NCBI GenBank assembly: GCA_910890315.1
Contig: CAJVGD010000042.1
Coordinates: forward strand, 1,860,001 to 1,924,000
DNA from: Serendipita indica DSM 11827
Lineage: Eukaryota > Basidiomycota > Agaricomycetes > Sebacinales > Serendipitaceae
Length of the DNA stretch: 64,000 nucleotides
Direction of reading: 5' to 3'
Shown here piece after piece: positions 45,524-55,556 of the stretch; position 1 is the stretch's first letter, and each line of letters begins with the position of its first letter. The translations under genes and the position numbers were made by a program. The notes below the pieces were generated by a model. That model was not told the origin of the DNA and made no database searches. It worked only from the letters and a program-made list of their open reading frames with translations.

Positions 45524-45551
45524 ACTGCCTGTGGAACACTTAGTCGGGCTA

Positions 45552-45591
45552 TATAGATCATAAGTATCATCTATAGATCACAAGCATTATC
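45552..45591 (+). repeat. Tandem duplication of a 20-bp unit
   Basis: Two adjacent units, TATAGATCATAAGTATCATC and TATAGATCACAAGCATTATC, match at 17 of 20 positions. Purpose unknown. Confidence 0.8.
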
Positions 45592-45710
45592 TATACTCTT
45601 TTATCTCTGTACACATGCTTTCTCATCGAATTCGTCTTTTTCTTCATTGGGACTTATTGATCCTCAGCCTCTTTTGCCGTATACTGAACCTGAAGGTGTA
45701 CGGCATTTAG

Positions 45711-46050
45711 GCTGCTCAGGTGCGGATTCAAGTCGTCTACTTTCGGTAACGTTTCCTTTACTGGTCTTCTGGCATTACTAGACTTATAGCATTGAATGAG
45801 GACATGAAAAATAGTCCTACGTGGTACTATGTGTGAAGAGTGATCGCTAAGTCACGAGCAGCCGAAGGGCTACCGTGTGCCTTCGCAGTCAGTCGTGCAC
45901 TCTAGGATACTCGCTTGGCACCATAATTTGATCGGCGCCTCAATTGACAGCCAGGGAAGTCAGCCACTTAGTCGTGATTATAGTATTTTCCTGAATCCTC
46001 CATCAGATTCGAGTCCAACGCTTGCAGCCACCTACCCTTGTTCAACGGTC
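45711..46050 (+). repeat. Interspersed repeat, copy A
   Basis: About 340 bp sharing with copy B the edge CAGGTGCGGATTCAAGTCGT, the string TTTCGGTAACGTTTCCTTTA, the core GATCGCTAAGTCACGAGC, CCGAAGGG, GTGTGCCTTCGCAGTCAGTC followed by GTGCACTCTAGGATACTCGC, and a tail to CAGCCACCTACCC. Its 99-codon open frame is not kept in copy B and is not accepted as a gene. Element class unknown; no terminal repeats or target duplications could be fixed. Confidence 0.75.
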
Positions 46051-46481
46051 AGTTCTGTACTGCGCTTAGATTGCTTTGTGGGTCACGAAAACGCTGAGAC
46101 TACTGCTACAGAAAAACAAAGGATATCTGCTGCTACAGGATTGGATGTTTATTGGATCACTGATATTATCTCCTAATTGAATTATAGATATATTTCTGCC
46201 CTATTGTTTGCGTTCCCCATTCATCTATAAAGAAAAGCTTGACTAGACACTTACCTCCGTACCTGCTGTTCAGTGCTGTAGGTCGCCAACATTTCCATAC
46301 AGATAAAAAGTTGCTCCTCACGCAAGTCTCAGATAATACTAGTCATAGGAGTGTTGCAGTGTGCTAACAGACGTTTCTAGTATTGGGGAAGATCATGACA
46401 AATATGTACATATGTATCGACCTAACTAGAGCACTGAAGCAATAACTTCAAGTTGATGCTTGGAGTAGACAGGGAAGGCGG

Positions 46482-46936
46482 CCCAGGTGCGAATTTAAGT
46501 CGTCTACTTTTGGTAATGTTTCCTTTACTCGTCCTTTAGCTTTACTGTACAAGGTATCTTTATACTGTAGCATTTACTCTACAATAATATCCTCCTGGCC
46601 ACTACCATCTACGAGTTTGTGTCAGTGTCAATGTTCTTGAATCGTACAGTATTGAGTGAGAACGTGGGAGAATAGTGTTGCGTGGTAAGTAATTGAATCG
46701 TTGATACTTTACTGCGTGTGAGGAGTGATCGCTAAGTCATAAGCTACCGAAGGGGGTACTGTGTGCCTTCGTAGTCAGTCGTGCACTCTAGGATACTTGC
46801 TTGGTACCGTGAAGTGATCAACATCTCAATTGGTGGCCAGGAAATCGCCCGCTCACCCGTAGTTATAGTATTACGCTGAATCCCTCATCAGCCCCGACTT
46901 CGACGCTTGTGGCCACCCTTTACTGTTCATTGCAAG
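46482..46936 (+). repeat. Interspersed repeat, copy B
   Basis: About 455 bp in the same orientation as copy A. Differs by roughly 100 extra bases (about 46550-46650) after the TTTCCTTTACTCGTC string and by scattered point changes; the core GTGTGCCTTCGTAGTCAGTC and GTGCACTCTAGGATACTTGC is nearly identical. A stop in the frame that is open in copy A argues against coding. Confidence 0.75.
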
Positions 46937-47027
46937 CGTCAAACTCGGGTCTAAAATGCTCCGGGCGAATGCCATAACAAAGGGTGAGCAGGGCGCTCCT
47001 CGCCACCAGTAGATACTGATGGAACTA

Positions 47028-47126
47028 TGGGCCAAGTGAGTATCCTAGAGTGCACGACAGACTACGAAGGTGCACAATAGCCCTTCAGTAGCTCGTGACT
47101 TAGCAGTCACACTTCACACACAGTAA
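47028..47126 (-). repeat. Interspersed repeat, copy C (core only, inverted)
   Basis: Minus-strand reading gives TACTGTGTGTGAAGTGTGAC, TGCTAAGTCACGAGC, GAAGGGCTATTGTGCACCTT and GTGCACTCTAGGATACTCAC, matching the core of copy A at most positions. With copy B it forms an inverted pair about 0.2 kb apart, which could fold into a hairpin. Confidence 0.7.
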
Positions 47127-47752
47127 GTTCCCATTGATTCTATTGCGTATCACGGAACTATATTTTTCCGTGAGCCGTCTAAATTGTATAATAGCTGTTT
47201 TTAACGACAGAGGTAAGATCATTACATTTTTGAGAATCAAAGTGTGCTTTTTCTATTTCTGTAAATAGGTGGCAGGTGGCGACGCTATTTCTACTCATCA
47301 ATCCAGCATGTCCAGCGAATGTGATCAAATCTGTCATTATTCAAATTGCCCCATAATCTTCTGATGCTATTCCCTCTTTTTTATCGTAGCTTGTTTAGGT
47401 TGGTGCCAGGTGGTACATGCTCACAGCCACCTGTCTTCAAATAAATGGAGAGCAAATACAGTACTATTTCAGGCGCCTTCAGGACGGTAAATCACGAACA
47501 ACACGATCAAGGGGAAGAGAGAGAACGGATGGCAGAAGTCCGTTGGGGTTGCCCAAAAGGTTTGATGACTGCGTCACAAACTTGCGCCAATGGCCATGTA
47601 ATAGAATTGTTTGTAGGAATGGATAGCCATGTAGTCTCGAAGGATCAACCATGGCGAATGCCGGATCATAATGGCTGGTCAGGAAATAGTGTTGAATATA
47701 TGCGCGGGCAAAACTAGAGGTTGTTAGACCGTGTGCCTGGAATCGGATTATC

Positions 47753-49420
47753 TTACAAGTATATGATGTAAAATAAAACGAGGTCGAACAAGAGCATCCA
47801 GATGATGAATGTTCGGCTCGGCCTCCATGTGACGTGACGGCTCACAGATGCTGGGACGCTCTGAGCGCGATTGTTAATTAAGTATTTGCGTCTTCAATAC
47901 TTTGTACTTACAGTCTCGACGGCGGGCTTCAGGTTGTTGACGAGTGTTGCCAACTCCTCGGTGCGGGCACGAACAAGGTGGCTTTGTCGCAGTAACTTTT
48001 CTCGTTCAATTCGAGCCTCTCGCGAACCCATTGCCAATTCTAGAATGCGATCGTGGGGAATAGCCCGCTGTTTTACGACTCGCCGATGGTGTGAGATGGT
48101 CTGTCTATGAAGAAATGTTGGTTACGGTGACAGCCCAGAAGGATACCACGTACCGGGACTCTACTTGTTGCAAACCCTGACGAATGTCGCTAATCTTGCT
48201 CTGAACCCCTTCGATAGTCACCGGTTCGTTCTGGTCAAAAGCTTCGGACATCTCTGCAGCCAAGGATCGCTCGATCTCGTTGCCGAGACTGTCCACAATC
48301 TTGATGGCCCCATCCTCTCCGTCATTCTCCTCTTGCAGCTCACGACCGAAACTGTCGACCAGCGTGATCCTTTGCTCGGAAGATTGATTGCCTTCATGCG
48401 CGGTGGCATCTGAAGGTCGGGGCTTGGAAAAGCTCTCTTCACTGAACCGAACCTTGTAGCCGCTCTTCCTCGTTTCTGAGGGTACGGGAGTAGCCTGCCA
48501 TGCTCCAGGAGGTGCAGGAGTTCGACCAACAAGGGAAGGACTTGCAAGCTGACTATTTTCGGCGTGTCGAACCGGGGTGAACCAACCTCCAGGTGGGCGA
48601 GGGGTTTTGTTGGCTACATGTAGGAATGAGTCGTCATCGTCAGACTTTGGAGGAGCAGGTAGATCTGGTATGCCTGAGGGTGGGCTCGGTGTGTGGAACT
48701 CGATGTGAGCCCTTGAGCGATTAGCGGGCGTGTTCACCTGGTCTTCTGTGATATTTTGCTCCTCATCTTCATCCTTTGGTGGGTCGGCTCGAGCTGTATC
48801 GACTGACTCATTGTCTTGAGCAGCGGATTCATCTTGGGCGGTTTGCAACAGATGATGCAACGACTTTTCTACGTTCGTCGTCAACGACAGTCGAAAAGCA
48901 GAGAAGCAGATAAAGCTTACGGGATCTACCAGGTTTGGCCATTGAGCTTGACACGTCCATCCGTGATGACATTTCGGGGATTTCGAGGCGATGGCGTAGT
49001 AATTGGAGAGAGGTTCCTTGTGATGATACCTGAAAGTCGCTGTCTGAGACTGGCACAGGGACACGTTAGCCACTCGTAGAATCGAAACATGGCCGTTGTG
49101 CACGCACCCTGGCTCTCGTCGTCAACGACCTGAGCGTCTGGCGGTAAGGATGATAATTTAGAGTCTGGAGAGTCGTCGTTATCCCGCATTGCACGCGAAA
49201 ACACGTCCTTGAGGCTTTTGCGGGCGGAAAAGACGGGGTTCAAGTCCGAGTCGGATTCAGAGGCGGTCGTAATCCGTCGGTCAGGAGGAGTTGAAGGACC
49301 AAGTCTGCTCATGGCAGCTCGGAGTCTGCTTGCTGGTGATGCGTACTGGCTTATTTCCTGGTCCGATTCTCCATCGGAGCCATTGACCTGCCGAAGCGGG
49401 GCGCGTACAGAACGAGGCAT
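47753..49420 (-). CDS. Tail-anchored protein with TP-x-PPG-x-W motifs, function unknown
   Basis: Exons 49420-49108, 49049-48921, 48868-48154, 48104-47912, 47860-47753; 485 aa in whole codons. The last exon, joined through a strong GTAAGT donor at 47911, encodes SRTFIIWMLLFDLVLFYIIY and then stops: a single C-terminal membrane anchor with no signal peptide. The middle carries two proline motifs, NKTPRPPGGWFTPVR and GRTPAPPGAWQATPVP, followed by KVRFSEESF, as in a family of uncharacterised fungal proteins. Two LVDSFGREL/IVDSLGNEI repeats lie at about residues 310 and 330, then a predicted coiled coil (IEGVQSKISDIRQGLQQVES; RILELAMGSREARIEREKLL). The N-terminal third is Ser/Asp-rich. A place in the ER or nuclear envelope is inferred from the tail anchor. 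No enzyme domain seen. Confidence 0.75.
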
Positions 49421-49558
49421 ATGTTGAAAACTGTGCTGAAGAAATGAAAGGGAGACTGAAGAAAACTGTAAACGGCGAAGAGGCCGCGAGATGGGCAGAC
49501 GTTGAGGGAGCCAAAAGCTGTTCCAACTGTTTGGCCAACGGCCCTTGAAGCCAACGAC

Positions 49559-50275
49559 ATGTTGAGGTGTGATCAATCGTTTTAAAATTGAAGGTGAACA
49601 CTGACTGTACTGTTACTCTGCTTTAGATATGCCCCTCGCATCATTCGGAGACCACCTTTCTCCTTCAGCTCGCGCGCCATGGCAAAGATCCCGCAGGGAG
49701 ACACCCGTCGTGTTATAAATGGGGATATTCCATACAAAATGGTCACAGTCGTTCAATCAGACGGAAAGCTGTCCTCCCAGCCAATCAAGTTGGCCGACCT
49801 CTTGCGCGAAATCGACCAATCTAGCCACTTTGTCGAGCTCGTCAGCAGCCGTGACAAGCCCATTGTCAAAATCCAGAGCAAAAAGGAAACTCTTGACAAG
49901 CAAAAAGCACTCAAGGAGAAGCGAGCAGCAACCAAGGTCGTCATCAAAGAAGTGCACATCTCCTGGGTCATTTCTCCAGGAGATTTGGACCATAAGCTTG
50001 CCCAGGCTAGACAATATTTTGACAAGGGTTACCGTGTTTGGCTCGTGTTCTCCCCTAAGCGGGGTCAACTGCCTCCTCCGCAGGCTGAATGCGATGCGTT
50101 TGTGGCCAAGGTTCATCAGATGATAGAGGAAAATGCTGTATTACAACGAATCGATCATCAGGGAAAAGGCGTTACCGCGCATACGACCGCACAATACACG
50201 GCAAAGGCACGACCTAGCCAGCCAGCGTCGTCCAATGCTCCAAGATCTCACTCAGAGGACGCATCATCCTCCTGA
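49559..50275 (+). CDS. AIM23: Mitochondrial translation initiation factor IF-3
   Basis: Proposed exons 49559-49566 and 49627-50275; 218 aa. The 8-nt first exon (ATG TTG AG) splices to give MLRYAPRIIRRPPFSFSSRA, a textbook arginine-rich mitochondrial presequence, followed by AMAKIPQGDTRRVINGDIPY. The conserved body has the IF3 N-domain (MVTVVQSDGKLSSQPIKLAD, LLREIDQSSHFVELVS) and C-domain (KEVHISWVISPGDLDHKL, ARQYFDKGYRVWLVFSPKRG). IF3 keeps mitochondrial ribosomal subunits apart and checks the start codon. An internal ATG at 49679 in GCCATGG context would give a 198-aa form without presequence. The last 28 bp overlap the convergent bZIP gene. The tail is Ser/Ala-rich. The symbol follows the yeast mitochondrial IF3, Aim23. 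Confidence 0.85.
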
Positions 50276-50992
50276 GGATCTTCATCGCCTTTCTTCCCCT
50301 CATTGTCTCTTCCAGTAGTGCTCATTCTTCGGCGACCCTTGAGAATAACCATTTCCCTCAGCCATCCATTCTCTCTCCGTAATTCTCCAGCTTCTTTCTC
50401 TAAGACCTCTGCCCTTTGCTGCAGTTGGTTCATTGTCTGCTCCATGCTTTCTAATCGCTCTTTCTTCTTCAAGCGAAACCTGGCTAGACGGTTTCATGAG
50501 CAAAACAAAGAGGGGGACAGCTCCTAGGCGGGAGGACGAACCTGAAGCCTCAGTGTTTCGTCTCCTCTTGTCCTCTGCGACAGCTTGAGCAGTGTCCAAA
50601 AGAGAATTATCTGTGGTCGGGCTATTTGGGGCAGGCTGAAGCTGCCGTTGGTCCATGGTTGGATGGGGCGTATGCTCTTGACGCGTTTCGTAGGGCGTGA
50701 TGTTCGACGACATCCAGCCAGAGTTCACGGGAGAACTGTGAGAAGACTGGGAGCTTGGGGTGAAGAACAGTGCGTGGTTCTGCAGAGCTCGCGCTTGCTG
50801 GTCTCGTTGGTGGGGAGGAGTTATCAACTCAGCGTAAGCGAGCCTCGCTTGAAGCTCTCTTTCAGCCAAGTGGCGCTCTCTATCGCTAGAAGCACCAGTT
50901 ACGCGTTATTTTGGATCGTGTGCTAGCAAAGGAGACGATTTTACGCACCTGGTGCTGGCACTATGACTGGGGGGAAACTGTGAGCGACTCAT
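50248..50992 (-). CDS. bZIP transcription factor (Met4/Cys3/Gcn4-like basic region)
   Basis: Exons 50992-50949, 50885-50542, 50483-50248; 207 aa. The basic region and zipper are assembled across the last intron: EDKRRRNTEAS|ARFRLKKKERLESMEQ, then heptads LQQRAEVLEKEAGELRRENGW and LREMV. N-x3-(S/A)ARFR-x-KKK is the DNA-contact signature of the fungal amino-acid and sulphur-control bZIPs (Cys3/MetR/Zip1). The N-terminal half is Gln/Pro/Ser-rich with a short charged helix (ERHLAERELQARLAYAEL). The tail is basic then acidic (RRRMSTTGRDNEGKKGDEDP). Target genes unknown; GLT1 nearby is a classic Gcn4 target in yeast, but no link is shown here. Confidence 0.88.
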
Positions 50993-51357
50993 GGTAAGAA
51001 TGTGCGTAGAATGAGACAATAATGGACGTAGACACGAACGCTGAACGAGTTTTAAAGCGCGAGTTTGGGTCCAAGGATCTCAGGATGAGCGAAGATTGCG
51101 TGACCATGTAAACAGTAGCACCTCGTATGCCATCATGGGCCTCCCTGCGAGCCTCTGGACCAAAGCCTGCTGTTCTTCGCCTGCTGACTGCTCGACGACA
51201 TGAGGTTTACGTTGTCAGCCAGGGTCTCTGGAATTCAGATGAACCAGACAGGGCAGGTTTAGAGTAAAAGTGACGGCTAGAGCGCAAGCAGGCGGTCTGG
51301 AGAAGGAAAGGGTAGAACGTAAGGGCTACAAACAAACAAGCTGACGTGCTTTCGTAC
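50993..51357. other. Intergenic, upstream of bZIP and downstream of RLP24
   Basis: 365 bp, both flanking genes on the minus strand, so this is the bZIP promoter and leader plus the RLP24 3' end. No TATA box or uORF of note found by eye. Confidence 0.4.
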
Positions 51358-52187
51358 TCAATCTAGCTCCATGCCCATTGACCGACCATCACCGGTGACC
51401 AGTGCCGACGCCCGTTGTACCTTGCGCTTTTTGGATACCGAAACCTTCTCTTTGATACGTTCTCTCTGAGGAGCTGTACTTTCGATGGGCTTTACCATGT
51501 CCAGCGCGTCCTCTTGCTCGAGGTCTTCAGATACGCGTTCGGCTTTCTCGTCCTTGTAGGTGGCAGCAATAGCAGCGTCCCTTGCTGCTTCTCGCTCGTA
51601 AAGCTTGGCTTTTGCCCGCTGCCTGGCATCCTTGTGTTTTTCTCGTGCCACGGCCATTCGATGCTTCCAGAACGCCCGTTCTCTCTTTTGCTTGATCTCC
51701 GCAATGCGCTTCATGGCCTTTATCGTCGTTTGCACCAGTTCTCTGTCGTAGCGAACCGGTACGTTGCGCCTCTTCTCGAATTCAATGGTAGAATCCTGGG
51801 GTAGATGTTGGTCAAAGCCTTTATAGGACAAAATTAAACCTACAACGGTCATCTCCTTGCCAGCTGCCTTTCGGAACGCCTTTGTCCACCGCACCTTGCG
51901 TGGATTACGCTTCATCCTCCAAGTGAATGAGCCACAACCAGACCGGGACGGGGAGCGCTCACTTGAAATTTTTATGGCATCTACGGCTCGCCGTTAGTCT
52001 CGTATTTTGTAATTAGTGATACAAAGCTCACTTTGACGTGCAAAATCGAAATACTTTGGCATCGTTTCTCACAAACGCAGAGCCTAGGTCAATTTCAATA
52101 TCCGAAAACGCCACTAAGAGATGCAAAGGACTTACCGTGGCCAGGATAGACGTTACACGAGCAAAAATAGCATTTTTCTATCCGCAT
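51358..52187 (-). CDS. RLP24: Ribosome biogenesis protein Rlp24
   Basis: Exons 52187-52136, 52083-52032, 51980-51963, 51916-51358; 226 aa. Rlp24 holds the place of ribosomal protein eL24 on pre-60S particles and recruits the AAA-ATPase Drg1, which removes it in the cytoplasm. The zinc ribbon [39 protein letters not shown] is spread over the first three exons, followed by [40 protein letters not shown] and [17 protein letters not shown]. The long C-terminal helix and acidic/basic tail (SVSKKRKVQ) distinguish Rlp24 from shorter eL24. The third exon has 18 nt. Confidence 0.95.
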
Positions 52188-52415
52188 AATGCTATTTTAT
52201 GGCGCCTGTGCGGTGAAGACCGGGATGGCAAGAGGTCAAGAAGCAAGCGACCTGTGATCATAGAGACAAGGAATATCATTCACCATGAATTGTCACAAAT
52301 CCAAGTTACACTGATGGTGCAGAACTAGATGGCTGCGCGGTGGCACCAGGATACTACGCTAATAACAGGGTCCAAAGACGGTGACACGTAGCATTCGAAA
52401 TCTTGTTAGACTAGA

Positions 52416-52831
52416 TCACTGTGTCTTCATGAAATTTGAAAGTCGAATCTTTGCTCGCCGCTCCTTACGCATCTGAGCCTTAAACCCTTGTCCTCCAGGC
52501 TTCATTTCCTCTTCCGTATACTTCCTGGGTTCCAGTATCGTCCAGAGCCAAGGAGGATACTCTTCGTCTGCGAGAGCAACGACAGGGGCTTGACCTTTGA
52601 GCCAAGCAAGGCCCGGCATCACAGTATCCTTCGGGCACGAGCTGATAACTACGAAAAGGGGTTAATAGAACTTATTATGAATGTTATGTACCGTGTCTAA
52701 TCCAAACCCGCACCTTTTGGAGTCGAATTCGACGTTGCCAACGTTGACGGGGCCTCTGAAGTTGCATAGAATGCTCTCTGAGCAATATTCGAGTGTTTTA
52801 ACGTGTAAATTCTTGCCGACCTGGCCAACAT
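52416..52831 (-). CDS. MRPL37: Mitochondrial large-subunit ribosomal protein mL54
   Basis: Exons 52831-52714 and 52648-52416; 116 aa, normal for the family. The start MLARSARIYTLKHSNIAQRA is a mitochondrial presequence. Family core: ISSCPKDTVMPGLAWLKGQ, EYPPWLWTILEPRK and the basic end AQMRKERRAKIRLSNFMK. Part of the mitoribosome large subunit. Read from the shared gap with TFC6 (166 bp between ATGs), and lies 0.2 kb downstream of the RLP24 start on the same strand. Confidence 0.93.
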
Positions 52832-52997
52832 TCTCGAGAACGACCTGAACCGTGGATGGCGTCGAAAGTCAACTTTTAGACTCGACCAGCCAACAGCCTT
52901 TCCAGAGGGCTAGTGCAAGCAGAGCGACTACACGTCAAAGTACACGAGATTCGGCTTTGCAACTCTGCCTGTTCTGGCGACCGCTGGAGGGAAGTAT

Positions 52998-55556
52998 ATG
53001 TCGTCGAGTGAAAGCGATTCTGACGAGGCCGCCTATGGTGATGAACATATTGACATCGAAATTGATGAAGGAGATGATTCAGAGTCGACAAGGGGAGTCA
53101 ATATTGCGATCAAGACTCGGAAACCCAAGAACCGCTCGCGCAAGTCGGTGCAAGCCCACAACCCTCCACAGTCTCTGATGAAGACACAAAACTTGCCGAA
53201 TGTCACCCGAGCTGCTCGTCCAGCTCATGTACTCATCAATTCCCTCCCTTCGAGAGACCATCGACACCGTCCTGGTGGCATTTGGTATCCCCCGTGCAAT
53301 GTCGTTCGTCTTTCCAGGAGACCAGTGCCATTTACGCCGGTAGACGTGGTTCCTACCACGAGTATCACAGAACCTCGCATCGAGCGGCGTACCAAGAAGG
53401 CTTGGATGTACTGCGTCTCCCCAGGTCCATGTTGGGAACTCTTGGAAGATCGTACATTCTTCAAAGAGGAATATGCAGATGACAGCGGAAAGTTTCGCAT
53501 ATCTCGACCACACGTCTATCCATGTCTCTCGCTGAGCAAAGAGTCCATCGTAATGCTCGATGCAGTGTGAGTACCGTTTTGGTACACGTTAAAGATGACT
53601 ATTCACACGATTCATAGACAAGGTCAACAATATATGCCCGAAGGTGATATGATAGACTGCCTCTTGGGTCTGCGCGGTGCACAAACTCTCCACAAATTTG
53701 CAGCCCTTTCCTCGATTGCAATGGGTTAGCTTCAGACTACTACAAGGGCTTAAATCTCATTTTCTTCGAGATTCGATTACCGAAGGAGACAGCGCTCACA
53801 TCTTATATGCTGGTGATCCTGTCACCAGCGTTGATTGGTGCCCATTTACATCAGACGCGCTTCGAGGTGAGAAGAGAAACTGGGTCGGGATAAATCTGAT
53901 TTATACCAACAGCTCGCAAGAGTCAGCAGATATTGGCCGTCTGTACCCGAAAGGCCCATTCAAGGCCCATTCTGGGTACTCACTACAATTCCCCTGCGAA
54001 TATTCAGGTGTGGTCCTTCGAACAGTCTCTATCGTCAGCAGGGTCACACGTCAAATGTCTCACCGTCATTTGCATTGACGAAGGTCCAGCTTTGCAAGCA
54101 AGATGGTGCCCACTTCCGACGCATACCCAGGGAAGAGGTGCACACTTACCATGGTCGAGTTACTAAATAACAATCAGGGCACAGCAACCACCAAGATTCT
54201 GGGTATTCTCTCAGCGGTGACCATGGACGGCAACGTGCACATATATGCAATCCCTGACGTTGGTGGTGGTGTTGATATCCCGCGAGGTTCGCAGAAATCC
54301 CAAGTCAATTAGCGGCTTCTGATATTATATCAAGTGAAAATACAGCCTATGATTAACCTTTCGCTTCCCAGGACGACCTGTCAAGCTCTGGACTGGGCGA
54401 ACAGTCAAACAATTGCTATTGGTGGCGAAAATGGTGAGCGAGAAATGGGTCAGCCTCAGTATCAGAAGACATTAATTTCATAGGCTATATTGGAGTATTC
54501 AATATCTCGAATGCATTATTGAAAAGTTACAAAGGTCGAGAGCAGTTATAGTAATGACCACGTCTGAAAGCTAACATGCTAGAATCCAGCTACAATGACG
54601 CACTATTTCCCAGTGCATCAGACTTCTATCTTGTCTATTGCGTGGGTTCGAGCACCAGTAGGAAAGCCAAATGGCCAATACAAGTTGACGGAGGATCCCA
54701 CGATTATCTGTTCGACAGGTGCTGAGGGTAAGACGAACATGACAGATACACGGGACTGCATACCGCGATTGGTGGCAAGGAATCGGGAAGTGCCTCACGC
54801 GTGTATATACTCGACTTTCTGTGGGGCAATTATCGCGACCGATGTCGATTTTTGGATCAAGCTATATCAGATGGTGCCGTCTATGCTTGGAAAGGGACAT
54901 TCGACGACAGAGATTGGGGGCGTGGCATTGGTTCGGGTCGTCGCCCAAGGTCGGTGACTGAGCTGATAATCTGCAGACACTTTCGTGTTCGGATATGCAT
55001 CCTTTGCTGGCTGTGGGTTGCGCGGATGGGGCTTGCATCACAACGAACCTGCTGAGAGGCACCCGTCGAGAAGGAGCCGTGGTAGGTCAATTCATCATAG
55101 ACTAATGTAAATGCTCAACAATTGCAGCCGTTGCTGAACCACAAACTGTTTCAGCTCGACTACAACCCTACATCGAAGCAGTACCGAATCTTGGACCATT
55201 TTCTTCCTCGAGAAAGTGGAGTCGCGGAGGGAACAGTGTTCAAGGAATCGAGTCAACCCAAGGCGGGGTCAGGCGAAGCTGCCAAAAAGGATGTGATCAA
55301 GGAGGGGTTTGAGAGTGGGCGGATTGAGCCTTCTGGACTCTGGGCACCGAACATTGCAGTATCTACAGTGGCGTGGAATTCGGTCAACGGCCTGGGGAAC
55401 GCCTCCTTGCTGGCGAGCGGGACGACGAGCGGTTTGGTGCGGATCGACGAACCCGAAGGCGCGTGGATGCGGGGAACTCGACCGTATGGTTCAATGGCCG
55501 AAATTCGATTCGAAGGAGCCGAATTTGCCAACGAAAGTGGATCCGAGTCGGACTAG
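52998..55556 (+). CDS. TFC6: TFIIIC subunit (Tfc6/Sfc6/GTF3C2-like WD40)
   Basis: Ten exons: 52998-53566, 53618-53724, 53771-53866, 53913-54137, 54185-54286, 54335-54433, 54484-54534, 54590-54930, 54977-55081, 55128-55556; 707 aa. TFIIIC binds the A/B boxes of tRNA genes for RNA polymerase III. Ser/Asp-rich start with basic RKPKNRSRKS, then a degenerate WD40 propeller: AHILYAGDPVTSVDWCPF, NIQVWSFEQS, ICIDEGPALQARWCPLPTH, LGILSAVTMDGNVHIYAIPD, CQALDWANSQTIAIGGENG, MTHYFPVHQTSILSIAWVRA, DPTIICSTGAEG, LSCSDMHPLLAVGCADG, and VPLLNHKLFQLDYNPTSKQY with FLPRESGVAEG. These match GTF3C2/Tfc6 block by block. The stop codon shares bases with that of ALKBH7 on the other strand. Confidence 0.9.

Larger units (their letters stand above)
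43985..47752. other. Gene-poor, AT-rich repeat island
   Basis: 3.8 kb without a credible gene, clearly richer in A and T than its surroundings. It holds diverged copies of one short repeat (45441-45523, 45711-46050, 46482-46936, 47028-47126), a 20-bp tandem duplication (45552-45591), an 18-bp palindrome (44511-44528), and a 17-nt string CAGCATCACTGCAACAG found twice (about 44182 and 45223). This looks like decayed mobile-element sequence with no coding part left. No tRNA or rRNA recognised. Confidence 0.7.

Noticed and set aside
45877-46176. 99-codon open frame inside repeat copy A
   Set aside because: The frame is broken in the equivalent part of copy B and has no recognisable protein character; taken as chance.
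47417-47717. Overlapping 69- and 90-codon frames before the tail-anchored gene
   Set aside because: No motif, no splice continuation and low-complexity composition; lies in the AT-rich repeat island. A small lineage-specific gene cannot be excluded.
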